Positions 1 to 10,245 of a stretch of DNA of 64,000 nt are shown piece after piece. A program made the position numbers and the translations under genes. The stretch covers positions 35,321,034 through 35,385,033 of the forward strand of contig OX419762.1 of the NCBI GenBank assembly GCA_948567375.1. The letters run 5' to 3'. Numbering within the stretch: the first letter of the stretch is position 1; each line of letters begins with the position of its first letter. A model generated the notes under the pieces. That model was not told the DNA's origin and searched no databases. It worked only from the letters and a program-made list of their open reading frames with translations. The DNA comes from Lunularia cruciata (lineage: Eukaryota > Streptophyta > Marchantiopsida > Lunulariales > Lunulariaceae).

Positions 1-480
1 TCGAGAGACGCGCAATGACGCAAGGGGTGCTCCTAACCACCGGTGGCGCCCGCATGGCACCAGGAGGGCGCTTGAGGCCGTGCAGGGGCGCCCGTGGACG
101 CTGCTCGTAGGCACAACTGTGCTAGATGGTGCTGCGGGACAGTGATGGGTTAAGCTGGGAACCGCACGGAGGTATTGGGTGTTGCGCAAGGTCATAGGAA
201 GACGCTCGTGCAAGGGGTTAAGAGGATGGGGATAGGGATGCCGCTGGAAGATGCTCGTCAACGCACGACGACGCTGGTAGGCATTGCAGGATAGGGAGAG
301 CCGCAAGTATGTTTGCGCAGCCCCGTGGGAGTGTTGGGTGCCGCACGGGGTTGATGGGTGCCACGGGGGGGCGCTAGGTGGCGCGCAGGGAAGGCGCTTG
401 CGCACAAGGGTTAGGGTTTGGGATGGTGCTGGATGGCATGGGAGGATGCTGGGTGGCACTACAGGACAAGTTGGGAGGTG
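1..480. repeat. GC-rich degenerate repeat tract
   Basis: This stretch is far richer in G and C than the DNA to its right and is built from imperfect reiterations of short motifs such as gggtgccgcacgggg, gcaaggggttaag and ggatggtgctgg. No frame looks like a protein: short open frames in it are rich in Gly, Arg and Trp, as expected from G-rich repeats. The composition change at about 480 is abrupt, so the tract may continue to the left of the window. Function unknown. Confidence 0.5.
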
Positions 481-1769
481 CTGATAATTTCAAAGCAATT
501 TCTAGAAATAAAATGAACATATCAAGATGGAATGAAAAGAAAAGAATGAGGAATGTTTGAAAAGTACCTCTGGCCGTGGATAGTGAAGTCCAAGAGTTAT
601 TTTCAGCCCCATCACATCTAGATAGATCTCCCGAATTCCCAAAATAGCAGTTTGAACTTGGTGTTTGTCCAGCTAGCACCACTTGATGAAATTGGTTGGG
701 TGTTGAATGGCATGGAATGCTATGAGCCAATCTCCTTCCTGAGTATTTCTCATGTCGGGCCCGTCAACTATCTTTTTGTATCCCCAGATTATTGCCATGG
801 TTGAAAATGAATGTGCTCTTCAACTCTTTTCTCTCTTCTCAATCACTCCTTGTTGCTTCTTGAGTTGTGCTTCAGCCAGCCAGTTTGCCTCTTTCCTTCC
901 CCAGTCTTGAAATGTCTCACCTGCCCACCCTCTGCCTTGCAAAATGACCCTCCAGCACACCCTCTGCCTTGCAAAATGACCCTCCAGCACACCCTCTGCC
1001 TCGCAAAATGACCCTCAAAATCACCCTTTCTCCTTCTAAGTACTCACTCGTGAAATTTTGCTTCCAACACCCCACACACTTGAGAATAAAGCTTTCAAAT
1101 GATAGGAATGGAAAAGAACACAAGTTTATATAACCCAGGCTGTCAGAAAAAAACTCAATCCCGAACATACTAAAATGTACACTTTGGAGGAAAAATTGCA
1201 TTTTTTCAACCAAAGAACCCAAATCCCAAGCGGCAACATGCGGCACTCCATGTCGCCAACCGGCGCATCCAAGCGTCGCATAATTCATGCAGTGCCTACT
1301 AGCACCGACCACCGGCGCATACCAATGCCTATGAGTGCATGTAATATGTGGTGTGCTCCCAGCATCCGCCAGCATCTATGAGCGCCACTCTTGATGACTT
1401 TTTTAAGTTTGTGAGTGGCACCCAACGTCTACGAGAGTCATCTCCCGGTGTATGCAACATTGGCTCATTTTTCTCCAAGTGCACATAAGTGTAAACGGAG
1501 GACTTACAAATGTATAGATTAAGCTTCATAGAAAAAAAATTTGCATCCACATGATGTTCTTATCACAATATTACATCAAGATACACTCCTGGTCTAAGTT
1601 ACGAGACTATGAGATATGAGATGAATACTAAGAATATATATTTTATTATATGGAATCTCAATCAATCAATTGAGTATATCATCATTGTTATAATCAAGGC
1701 AATGTTGCATCACCCTTGATCTACTTTCTTCTCTACCAAGTTCTATACCCTAAAATGACATTTCTGAAT
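481..1769. other. no gene recognised
   Basis: Apart from the 32-bp minisatellite at 927-1016 I see no coding region or RNA gene. A frame of about 150 codons on the minus strand (917-1375) exists mainly because the minisatellite is open in that frame, and it resembles no family I know. Confidence 0.4.
927..1016. repeat. 32-bp minisatellite, 2.8 copies
   Basis: A 32-bp unit beginning accctctgccttgcaaaatg occurs at 927-958, 959-990 and, truncated, 991-1016. The first two units are identical and the third differs by one base in the part present (ctt to ctc), which indicates a recent local duplication. Confidence 0.9.
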
Positions 1770-2960
1770 CTATTTGAGTCTCCTCTGTAAATCCATCATC
1801 GTCTCTGACCAAAGGTCAGACCTATTGATTAAAAAATTATGTAAAATAATACACACCGATACCCACTTTAACAAATAAGAATTTCTACTATTGTCTTTCA
1901 GTTGCACTCTTAGCTCACGAAGAGAATGCCATCTAGCTTTCAATACTCCTATACAATGCTCATTCATCACCTTGCCTTTGCTAAATATTTATTGAACTCT
2001 TGCTTGTGTTTCGAGCAAGCATGCTTGAAAGCGGGTACTAGGTGATGCATGGGTACATAACCCGAATCACCTAAAAGGTACTCCTTTGCCTCAAAAGTGC
2101 GACACCTCCCTCTTCGGTTCAAATCATTCCATAGTGATGATTTTTTCAAACAAGTCATATCATGACATGACCCTGGCATTCCTGAAAATAAAAAAAGGCC
2201 ATACTTTTAGTAAACTTAACAAACAGGATCACCAATGCATTGCAAAAATACATAACAAAATAACACATAACATAAACCATACCTCTGGAAAAATGTATAA
2301 CTCTCCTTTTATCATCACAAATAACTTGGCTATTTATAGAATATGAACCCTTGCGGCTGAAATATATTTCCCTATCCACAGTTGGTCAGGCTGCAAGAGG
2401 AAACAATGTGCCATCTACCAAACCAACACAACCGGGAAAACCTTTTAGTGCAAAAATAGTGGATATACTTTTCCTCTCCTTGAGTTCGGGCCAAGCAACT
2501 TGACTCCTCATCAAATCTAATATGGCTATCATAACTCTATCAGTAAAAGCAATTGTTGAACCAGCACTAATGCCCCAAATATTTAAACCCCGTGCAACAC
2601 AAGCTCCATTGCTGTGATGCACAAATCTATCCAATGCTAGGGTAACTTGGATCCACACGGGTGTTTTCTCTCTTCGGTACCTTTTCTCAAAAATCGGGTG
2701 AGTCTTAATCAAATCAACTAATGTTGAAAAAGAATCCCCATCCATTATAGTAAGCTGGCGAAAGGCCTTAGTATCTGGATTTCTAAAATACTCCTTCACA
2801 AACTCTCTACTATGAGGGTAAGTAACACGGGGTTCCAAGTATCGATGAGTATGTGCATACTCTCATCCACTAATAAAACATTCTAGAATATCTAAATCTC
2901 CTCCTAATTCCTCATCTTCATCTTCTAATCCTGGTAGCGATATCTCCAAATCTAACCGAA
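1770..2960 (-). pseudogene. decayed PIF/Harbinger (HARBI1-like) transposase
   Basis: The minus strand carries most of a DDE transposase of the PIF/Harbinger superfamily, which cuts and pastes DNA elements in the nucleus. Visible in order: an acidic N-terminal stretch (about 2960-2870), the helical HARBI1 N-terminal region (2838-2500), first catalytic Asp in GLVDGT (near 2410), the YFSRKG motif (near 2360), second Asp in PGSCHD (near 2165), third carboxylate region LLGDSGY (near 2065), and NEHCIGVLKARW with the last Glu (near 1955). It is broken three ways: an in-frame TGA near 2863-2865, a TGA at 2386-2388 directly after FPLAA, and a one-base deletion near 1969 that shifts frame before NEHCIG. 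A 101-bp intron lies at 2182-2282. The MYB-like second protein of such elements and the terminal inverted repeats were not found. The family call is firm; activity from this copy is very unlikely. Confidence 0.88.
2182..2282 (-). other. intron in the Harbinger-like transposase
   Basis: On the minus strand the donor is AGAG followed by gtatgg and the acceptor is ttttcag before GAATGCC. Removing these 101 bases restores the frame and joins VIHFSRG to MPGSCHD, matching the continuous family motif around the second catalytic Asp. The splice sites have stayed intact although the exons are broken. Confidence 0.75.
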
Positions 2961-3068
2961 TCATCCATTGAATACATTTTCTAATATTTATGGTTAGTTC
3001 TAAACGAGTGCTCCCTCTCAGCATGACAAAACTCTATTTTTCATCACCATTGATAACTCCTTATCGAC

Positions 3069-3174
3069 GAAGGGGATCTCTCTTCTCCGCAAAGGGCATC
3101 TCTCTTCTCCGAAGGGGATCTCTTGTCTCCGCAAAGGGCATCTCTCTTCTCCACAAAGGGGCATCTCCCTCTCC
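3069..3174. repeat. 20-22-bp minisatellite, five copies
   Basis: Units of 20 or 22 bp, typified by gcaaagggcatctctcttct followed by cc, lie at 3069-3088, 3089-3110, 3111-3130, 3131-3152 and 3153-3174. Two versions alternate (gaagggg and gcaaaggg), suggesting that a two-unit block was duplicated. Confidence 0.85.
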
Positions 3175-3450
3175 TTGTGAAATTTCAGCAAACGGACATC
3201 TCTATGCGTAAAAAAAACAATCTCATCAATTCCATTCTATAACAAGAAAACAAATTCATGAATTTCATTTCATTACTCAAGAGGAAGAAAGGTATACATT
3301 TCATACTCATACAAAAGACAATTTTTTTAAATAATGAAATCGAGAGTAACACTTCAAAAAAAATCACTCCTCACTCTAACCTTCTCATAGGCTCGCACTC
3401 AAATCTTCCCACTCCAAACAAATTTACTCCCCATTCCACCTTTGGCTATG

Positions 3451-3624
3451 GGTCTCTCAAATCTTCATGGGATGGTCAATTTTCACCGGCACTAAAATCT
3501 TTCCACTCATGCTCCCTCCAATCTTCCTCGGTGCTCTGGTCTCTCAAATCTTCATCAGTGGTCAATTTTTGCATGCACTCAAATCTTTCCACTCATGCTC
3601 CCTCCAATCTTCCTCAGTAAAAAT
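3451..3624. repeat. 87-bp tandem duplication
   Basis: The block starting ggtctctcaaatcttcat at 3451 recurs at 3538, exactly 87 bp later, and both copies run through tccctccaatcttcctc. Because 87 is divisible by three, overlapping open frames span both copies and look longer than they should. I do not call them genes. Confidence 0.85.
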
Positions 3625-4529
3625 TTGCCCGGTTGCCGCTCGTCATTTCATTTCCATGGGTGTTCTTGAATATCCCCGGATGCCCCGGATGTTCCTTTTG
3701 GTGGCCGTCACTTTCACTCTAACCCTAAACGAAAATTTAATTAACCCTAATGTGCAATCAATGCACTACGGAGTGATAACAAAAAATTCCTTATCCCTTA
3801 TTTTCTATGAACCACCTCATACGGAGTGTGCTAATAATAAGGAACTTGGCCCCAACTCCGTAACATTACCATTTCTACCTCCCGGTCACACACCGTACTC
3901 ATTTAGTCAACACTTCATAACAATCTATTTGAAAAATTTTAAAACTTCGTAAAACTATTTCTGAAACCCCCTAATGATGTGGATTTAACCCCTATAATAT
4001 TTTTCCTTTTTCTTTTTTTAACCCCTATAATCTAGGGTGCTGGAAGTGATTTGCCCTCTCAAGGCTTGTGAGGGGCAGGAAGAGTTGTTTCCGTAGTAGT
4101 TGGGAAGACATTCTTTTCACCTACTTCTGCGGTCAATCATGTCAGGATTACGTGCCAGTCTGTAACTCTTCCGATGATGTCAACCTACAGAACTCTAAAG
4201 TTATAGGGCTACAACATTGGTGTCCACGTTATCAAGCGTGGAAATCAAAGCTGGTATCAGCTGACGTGGTAGGTCATTTACTTTCCGCAACACCTACCAG
4301 GTCACCGTTCCTACTAAAATTTGTGCAATGATGTAGATAGAAGATCGATTCCCATTACTCACTAACTACTTCCCAGTAGCTCTACCGGTCTTAAGATAGA
4401 CACTAGTAGCCGGGAACCGTTGACGTGGCAACTAAGTTTCCGGTTGCCTCGTCATCCCGTCGAGTCTACCGTCGCGTAACTTATCCTATCCTATCCTATC
4501 CTTCAGCTAAAGTTGGCAGCATCCTTTTG
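3625..4529. other. no gene recognised; ACGT motifs and a (tatcc) run
   Basis: No protein family is recognisable. The more GC-rich part (4050-4480) contains two ACGT-core elements, gctgacgtgg near 4259 and ttgacgtggcaa near 4421, the kind of sequence bound by plant bZIP factors, but no gene lies clearly next to them. A short pentanucleotide run of tatcc occupies about 4480-4502. Confidence 0.35.
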
Positions 4530-4541
4530 CTAGTGCCAAAA

Positions 4542-4587
4542 GGGGAAAAGGCGACCGCGTAGGATAAGAAGAGGGATGGGAAGATCT
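4542..4587 (-). mobile_element. 46-bp tail-only copy of the non-LTR family
   Basis: The bases aggcgaccgcgtagg to gatgggaaga match, in reverse orientation, the 3' tail of the longer copies at 29635-29983 and 33045-33285. Flanking it are ctagtgccaaaa (4530-4541) and ctagtgttaaaa (4588-4599), a 12-bp direct repeat with two transitions. This fits an extremely 5'-truncated insertion. The insert is short, so the call rests on the shared tail plus the flanking repeat. Confidence 0.65.
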
Positions 4588-4599
4588 CTAGTGTTAAAA

Positions 4600-6783
4600 T
4601 AGTTATTTTGAACAGCCATCTTCTAAAAGCGCCACCCTTCCAAGTGCCCATGAAATGGGAGCCCCATATTTGGAAGATTTTCACCTCGTGGCATTTTTTT
4701 GTCGTGATTTACGGTGTCCCTTCCTTCAGAAATCTTTTTATTTGCAAGCTTAATAAGTTTAGTATCTTCTAGAAACTTATAAGTGGCCAAATGTACACTT
4801 TTGTATGATAGTGGCACAGCAAGGTCAGATTAAGTTTAGCCTTTAGTCTATGTTAGCTTCCTTGAGGCTCACAATAACGGTCTCTAATATAGTCTCTTGT
4901 GTAAGGTTAGTTGAACCTTACCGCTTGTTTTGGTTGTAAACTTATAATGGTCTCTAATATCAACGTTTGCTTCCCTTGGCCTCGCGAGTCTGAGTCTTAG
5001 GAAAAACAAAATATTTGTGTATGCTGGCACTGTTTGATTTGAGCCTTGCATATTCTAGAATTGTGCGTAACCAAAAGTGCACTTTACATGAGAGTGAGAT
5101 ATATTTTACAAAGAGTTTGTTCAGTTGATTGGAACTTTAATAATGGATTCTATTGTCCAATCCCGCTATGTTAAATTTTGTGCAATATGTTCAAATTCAA
5201 ACATCCTGCATTCATGAGATACGAGCACTTCATATCTACAAAGATTTTGGACCAAGTCCTGACAGATGCTTGAGACTTATATTCCAGTCCAGTCCAGTCC
5301 AGTCCAATCCAGTCCATACTTCGATACTTCAAGGGAAGAAGAAATCTTTGCAAAATTTTCTTCATCAAACCTGTGATTTTGCATAAGAATTTAATGTTTT
5401 TCATGAATGCGTGGAAATGTACATAAACTCTTGAAAATGGAATGCTTTATGACATAGCTGAAAAACCGTCTTGTAAATTAAGACTTAAAGTGAATATTGA
5501 TGAAGCAAATGGAAGTAGAGGAAACTAAATAATCCATGATCATTTTGTAATGCATTCAGACTTCCTATTATGTAACATTTAAAGATCCAATGAAATAATT
5601 CCACTTAGAAATAAAATATATTCTTCATAATCTTTACAAAAATAATAAAATATTTTGATGATGATGACGATGGACAAAAGATTATGAGACCTAACCAAAA
5701 AAAAATTTAATTGAATATTTCAGGCAGACTCGTCGAGTAACATATTTTGTGCTTTTGAAATGTAGTATTTTTGTGGGTGGTATGCAGTAATGGTCTTGAA
5801 CTTAGTATTATAACCACAAAATATCTTATCAACTAAGTCTCGAGAGGAGCATATCATTAACTAAACAAACAAATATTTAAAGTGAAGAATGGCTGCAGTA
5901 TGGTTACTGAAGTAAAATGCTTGACATAAGTGAATTCAACTGGTTCGTAATTCATTCCTGGAATTGAACCGAAAGAAAAGTTAAAGTTCAGTAAAGATAT
6001 GTCTATCATATTTGATAACAGTGAACGAATCATGTCCTTTCAAGTCCATGATTTTGTCATGTTGGTAACATGATGGCTATTGTCTGTCACTCTCTTTTCA
6101 AAAGAAATATAAGACACCAAGTCTTCTACTTTTCATTTACGTGAAATTCAGTATGTGACTATTCTTCTAAGTAGATACGCTGTAGTAAATATTGTGAGCT
6201 CTTTCGAATTATTTAATTATTGGAGCGAACGTCAGTCTTGGATTTTGTGAAAACAATAAGGATTTATAAATTCTGAAGCCGGGGTGATGAACTTAAGAAA
6301 TCGATTAGATGTGGAGCGACGGGTAATGAATATCAGGAATTTTAGCCATAGTTAATTACATTATCAACTTCTTTCCGACTGTCTAAAATGATTTATGAAC
6401 TCGGGGAAAAGATTTTAATCTCATAATACTTTATAAATAAATCTTGATCTTCAATATATTTGGTCTTCTCAGATTTTTCAACTTTTGACCGCAAGTGGGC
6501 ATGTATAATATCCTTGTCCAACAATAAGATAGTGTAGTACTTTAACGACCTAGGAAGATCTAATCATGTAAATCGTTTGATGGATCCACGTGTATGAGCT
6601 CTAATTATTAGCTTTCTTTCGACTACCAATTGTACTTATTAAACTGTAATCTTTGTCTCTCTTATCCTGTGCAGTAAACAACTACATATGAAATGCTTCC
6701 CAAATCCAAATTTAGATTATCTTTGGGTGGAGGATACATTATTTTGTAGTTTTTCATAGATTTATGTATTTCCTTTCCATGAA
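4600..6783. other. AT-rich DNA without recognisable genes
   Basis: No open frame resembles a known family and no RNA gene was seen. An (agtcc) microsatellite lies at about 5283-5314. The rest is unique-looking AT-rich sequence with stops in every frame. Confidence 0.4.
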
Positions 6784-7460
6784 CGATGACTACCCTGTTT
6801 AGTAGAAAAGGAAGACTGCGTAGAAAAAATGAAGGATGGGAAGACCCCTTCAAGCCTAATCCATAGGAGAGATGAAAAAGGTAAATGGGGCTGTTTAGTA
6901 GAAAAGGACTACCGCGTAGAAAAGGACTACCGCGTAGAAAGAATGAAGGATGGGAAGACCCCGTCAAGCCTAATCCATAGGAGAGATGAAAATGGTAAAT
7001 GGGGCTAAGCCCCAATAGAGTCTATACGAGAAATCTGCACTACTGCATCTAAGATATCCGAGCTATGCAAGTAGTGTGGTCTACAAAAAACTGCAGCATT
7101 CAAAGAAGTATCACCTAGTGTGATTGCTTTCCTATGGATTGCACCAACCATTGCCTTACGTAGGCAATGGACACATGTTATCTAAAATATGAGAGTGAGA
7201 GTGGTACCCCACGTCTAACATGAGAAGCTCTTGTACACTCCCTAACAAATATGACGAACGTTGTGTTCATAGCTCCATATAACTCCAAGGCTAGAGTAAC
7301 AAAGAGGTGATCTTGTTGCATACCTCTATACTTGGAGACTTTGCGACTTGATGCTACCCTCACCACCCACCCAGGGAGACGGGTAAGCGCTCCTTCTGAA
7401 ACTGTATCTTGCATAGGGTCTTTAACCATGACATCCGATAGTCTCGGACCAAATATTACT
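6784..7460 (-). mobile_element. longest visible copy of the non-LTR family, 3' end
   Basis: Read on the minus strand, this copy has a coding segment (7460-7178), a degraded continuation through the region matching QRVSIALQ of the other copies (about 7180-7030), the conserved block around cagatttctc and tagactctattgggg (about 7040-7010), and then the 3' tail with ggggtcttcccatcct. The tail is locally multiplied: it occurs at about 6965-6935 and again at 6860-6830, with the tail-end motif ctacgcggt also repeated. I could not find a convincing TSD. The 5' end at about 7460 is where similarity and the reading frame fade, so it is approximate. Confidence 0.7.
7178..7460 (-). pseudogene. C-terminal nuclease-like segment of a retroelement polyprotein
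   Basis: About 90 residues on the minus strand read RLSDVMVKDPM, then SRKVSKYRGM, DHLFVTLALELYGAM and FVRECTRA. Many eukaryotic retroelement proteins end, after reverse transcriptase, with a restriction-like endonuclease region of the pattern D-V-x-V-x-x-P, a basic helix with K-Y, F-x-P-x-x-x-E-x-x-G, and a final helix like RQRVSIALQRAxAxAI. The first three are visible here and the last is seen in the copy at 29635-29983. In this copy the frame stops at 7178 (TAA, where the other copy has CAG). The family call comes from motif pattern only, not from a search. Confidence 0.5.
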
Positions 7461-8057
7461 ACTACACTGTTTCAAACTTATCTAATTTCATGACATTTGT
7501 TTCTCCTGGAATGGATTCATGTACAGCAATGACAATTAGACTGTCAGGATCGTCCTCCCTAAGGCTGTATAGTTATGGAGATTTTGATCAGAAAGCACGG
7601 ATTTCCCTAACATTTTGAAGGGAGTTTGGTATCCACCAAATACCGTAGAAAAAACGAAGGATATGTTTTAAGAGGATGTGGACCACGGAAGAGGATAGAG
7701 AACAAGGAGATGAAGATCCATGTACAGGAAAAGATCTCTCACCTGTGGGGGTTCACGTGAACATCTGAGCCGCAAGAACTGAATATGCAATTGTGCTTTG
7801 TCACGACCAAGATGTCCTAGATTGGTGGTGACAGGATTCAGTTTGTGGCAGGATGGAAAAGGTACTGAAATGATTGAACAGAGAGGTCAATATGACCTGC
7901 AACCCTCGCTCGTACAATACAATTTACATGTATCCGCCTACTGTAGAGGTTATTCATCAAAAGGTTACATGCAATGTCAAACTTGCCTCTGTTCGTTGAC
8001 TACGGTATTGAATACGAAGTCAATTTAGTGAAATTTAACTTAGTTATATCTATCTCT
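7461..8057. other. no gene recognised
   Basis: No supported gene. A weak resemblance to the non-LTR tail occurs near 7640-7665 (ccgtagaaaaaacgaaggat), too short to call. A frame at 7798-8028 resembles nothing known. Confidence 0.35.
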
Positions 8058-8212
8058 ATTTAGGTGCGGTACGGGCAGATTTCTCTACCCCTTTTCTCCC
8101 TTTTTACGGCTTGACGGGGTCTTCCCATCCTTCTATGAGGTCTACTTTCTTCACTCCATTCCATTCTACCTCTTTGTCTCTCCCGTGAGCGGTTTGATGG
8201 GGTCTTCCCATC
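8058..8212 (+). mobile_element. non-LTR family 3' fragment with duplicated tail
   Basis: Plus-strand copy beginning ttaggtgcggtacgggcagatttctc, followed by two tails: cggcttgacggggtcttccc near 8106 and gcggtttgatggggtcttcc near 8190. The sequence between them (ctacctctttgtctctcccg) also matches the tail region, so the tail unit was duplicated in tandem, as in the copy at 6784-7460. Confidence 0.65.
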
Positions 8213-8237
8213 TTATTAAGGGACGAGCGGCCGACTT

Positions 8238-8306
8238 CTAATCGACTTTATAAGTGAAGAAAGTCTATCTATGAGATCGACTTTCTTCACTTATATAGTC
8301 GATTAG
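8238..8306. repeat. hairpin with 28-bp arms, one mismatch
   Basis: Left arm 8238-8265 (ctaatcgactttataagtga then agaaagtc) pairs with right arm 8279-8306 with a single mismatch, around a 13-base loop (8266-8278). An RNA from either strand would form a near-perfect 28-bp stem. It starts 26 bases after the non-LTR fragment. Confidence 0.9.
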
Positions 8307-9456
8307 GAGTGGTCCTTAGCGGCACCGAGTATCGAATATGAAACCTTGCAAATCCAAAAGATCTCTGGCATTTAGCCGAAAGTGCATGTTGCCGAAACAT
8401 TTTCTATACTTTCCGGTCATCTTTCCTTGATAACTCGCGGAAGTATGAGGATATACTAGCGCTATGCTCCAGCGCTGGGGTCGAGTTTTGAGAGTACACA
8501 AGGAACCGCTTTAATAAGGAAAAGGCAGAGAGTGAGAGGGAAGCAGGAATAGTAGCAGAAACGAGAGATTAGAAGCAGGCGAAAAATGCAGGTTTCACGG
8601 TCTTTAGTGACATCGGATTCTGATCCTTAGCTGTAGTCGGATTCGGGTGTTCCTGTAAATAAACAAACGTGCGTCGATATACAACGGTCGCATTCTAGTA
8701 GTAGTGCATAGAGACTGAGTGTTTTCTTTCAGGGTGTAAGGATGGCAAGCAAGATGCAGACGGCATGTTTCCTTTCACGGTGTCCGGAGACGCAAGAGAC
8801 TAGTATCGAGATATTAATTCAATCTCCTTCGGGATGTAAGTCTGAAGATATAGAATAATTTAGTCAGATTCTGGTGTTATGAACAGCAGACTTGACGAAG
8901 TGGTTCCTTTCGATAGACTAGTATCGAGATAATAACTCGGTCTCTTTTGAGATGTAGGTTTGAGGATATAGAATAAGGATGAATATGAATAGAGTTGTGA
9001 GTAATTTTTGGTTTGTTTGTATCTTTATTCAAATGGATAATATGTTTGGGTGTTCCATGTATTGTGGATGATTTCGCTTTTTGCTTTTTGCTTTTTAATT
9101 TTTACAAAAGTTGTAACTTTGTTAATTTGATAAATTTGGTGACAAGGGTTTAAGACATCCTAACTTAAGCTCGCAAGCTCACTGTCAATCAATATGAGAT
9201 ACTCGATTGCCGTGTTTAATGAGCTTGTCCAACACAACATCATTCCATCACCGACTACATCACCGTTTGGCGCAAGTAGTACACTAGTTTCCATTTGGCA
9301 CAAGTAGCACGCTAGTTTAGAGTTCACTTTACTGAATATGAATGATTAGTACACTAGTTTCTAGTGTACAGTCTAGTGTGGCACAAGTATTTGAGAGCTC
9401 ACTTTATTGAGAATGAACGGCAAACAGTTTTACATTCGTTTTCGGTGATACACTTG
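8307..9456. other. no gene; contains a 118-bp-spaced duplication
   Basis: A block of about 61 bp beginning agactagtatcgagat occurs at 8797-8857 and again at 8915-8976, 118 bp apart, both ending gaagatatagaata or gaggatatagaata. The region 9240-9400 has further loose reiterations of gcacaagtagcacactagttt. No protein frame is convincing. Confidence 0.6.
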
Positions 9457-9735
9457 TTTAGAGCTCACCCGATTTGAAGAGAAGACTTGGTAATCTTTTC
9501 TGCTTCCGAAATTAGTGTGCACGTATTCTTTATATAGGAAGTTCTTACAAGCACCCAAGTTTTGCTGCATTTATCGTTCCTGCTCCAATATTCTATTTAG
9601 AGCTCACCCGATTTGAAGAGAAGACTTGGTAATTTTTTCTGCTTCCGAGACTAGTTTGCGCATATTCTTCAAATAGAAAGTTCTAACAAGCATCCAAGTT
9701 TTGCTGGATTTTTTGTTCCTGCTCAAATATTCTCC
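9457..9735. repeat. 139-bp tandem duplication
   Basis: A unit starting tttagagctcacccgatttg recurs 139 bp later (9461 versus 9600 at the gagctc). Both copies run through gacttggtaat, ctgcttccga and ccaagttttgctg. The copies differ at several scattered positions, so this is not brand new. Confidence 0.9.
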
Positions 9736-9936
9736 TCTGTTTGACATTTATTCTATTTTCATCGTTTCTATTCTACTGTGTTGCCCTATCCTATTCCGTT
9801 GTCATTTGCTGTAATCACGAGTTCAATCTTGAATGTTCCGAAAGTTTTTGCAAACAAATATCTCGTCGCTGGAGAGAAATTTTGCAGATTTGGAGTGTCC
9901 CCTCCATTCCAAAACTCTTCTTTTTTTGAGTCGTTT

Positions 9937-10245
9937 GATGATGAAAGTATGAACTTAAATCATCTGTTCATAGCTATTTTCTGTTCTTCGCGGTTGCCAT
10001 TGGTTCATCGCGAATCTATGACGCAAGATATACTACAAAACGAGTCGGTTGATGATTTGAGTACGAACTCAAATCACCTGTTCATAGCTATTTTCTGTTC
10101 CTCGGCGGTTGCATTAGTACATCGCAAATCTATAAAGCAAGATGTGCTACTTGACAAAGGATTGCCATTTTAAGCCCTTCGCGGTTGCCATTGGTTCTCT
10201 CCCGAATCTGTGACGCATCATGCTACTTGACAAAGGAAAGCCACT
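9937..10245. repeat. 114-bp tandem repeat, two full copies and one partial
   Basis: Units start gatgat at 9937 and 10051. Each holds aatcatctgttcatagct, attttctgttcttcgcggtt and acatcgcgaatctatgacgc. A third, 5'-shortened copy (cgcggttgccattggttc, about 10178) follows. The period is a multiple of three, so a plus-strand frame (9778-10173) translates to two 38-residue repeats of NHLFIAIFCSS type. I take the frame as a by-product of the repeat, though a small secreted or membrane protein cannot be excluded. Confidence 0.8.

Noticed and set aside
400-420. gggttagggtttggg, telomere-like
   Set aside because: A single short match in G-rich repeat DNA, with no array of the plant telomere unit.
917-1375. 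152-codon minus-strand frame
   Set aside because: Its end lies in the 32-bp minisatellite, which is open in this frame by chance, and the remainder has no family motif.
2097-2112. cggttcaaatcattcc resembling a tRNA B-box
   Set aside because: No A-box or cloverleaf around it; it is part of the transposase coding sequence.
3258-3952. Overlapping 120- and 161-codon frames
   Set aside because: They are kept open by the 87-bp duplication (period divisible by three). Composition is Ser/Pro/Phe-rich with no domain.
6662-7015. 117-codon minus-strand frame with internal repeats
   Set aside because: It is the multiplied 3' tail of the non-LTR element read as protein.
9778-10173. 131-codon frame with two 38-residue repeats
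   Set aside because: It follows directly from the 114-bp tandem repeat. No start context or conservation supports a gene, so it is listed only as a repeat.
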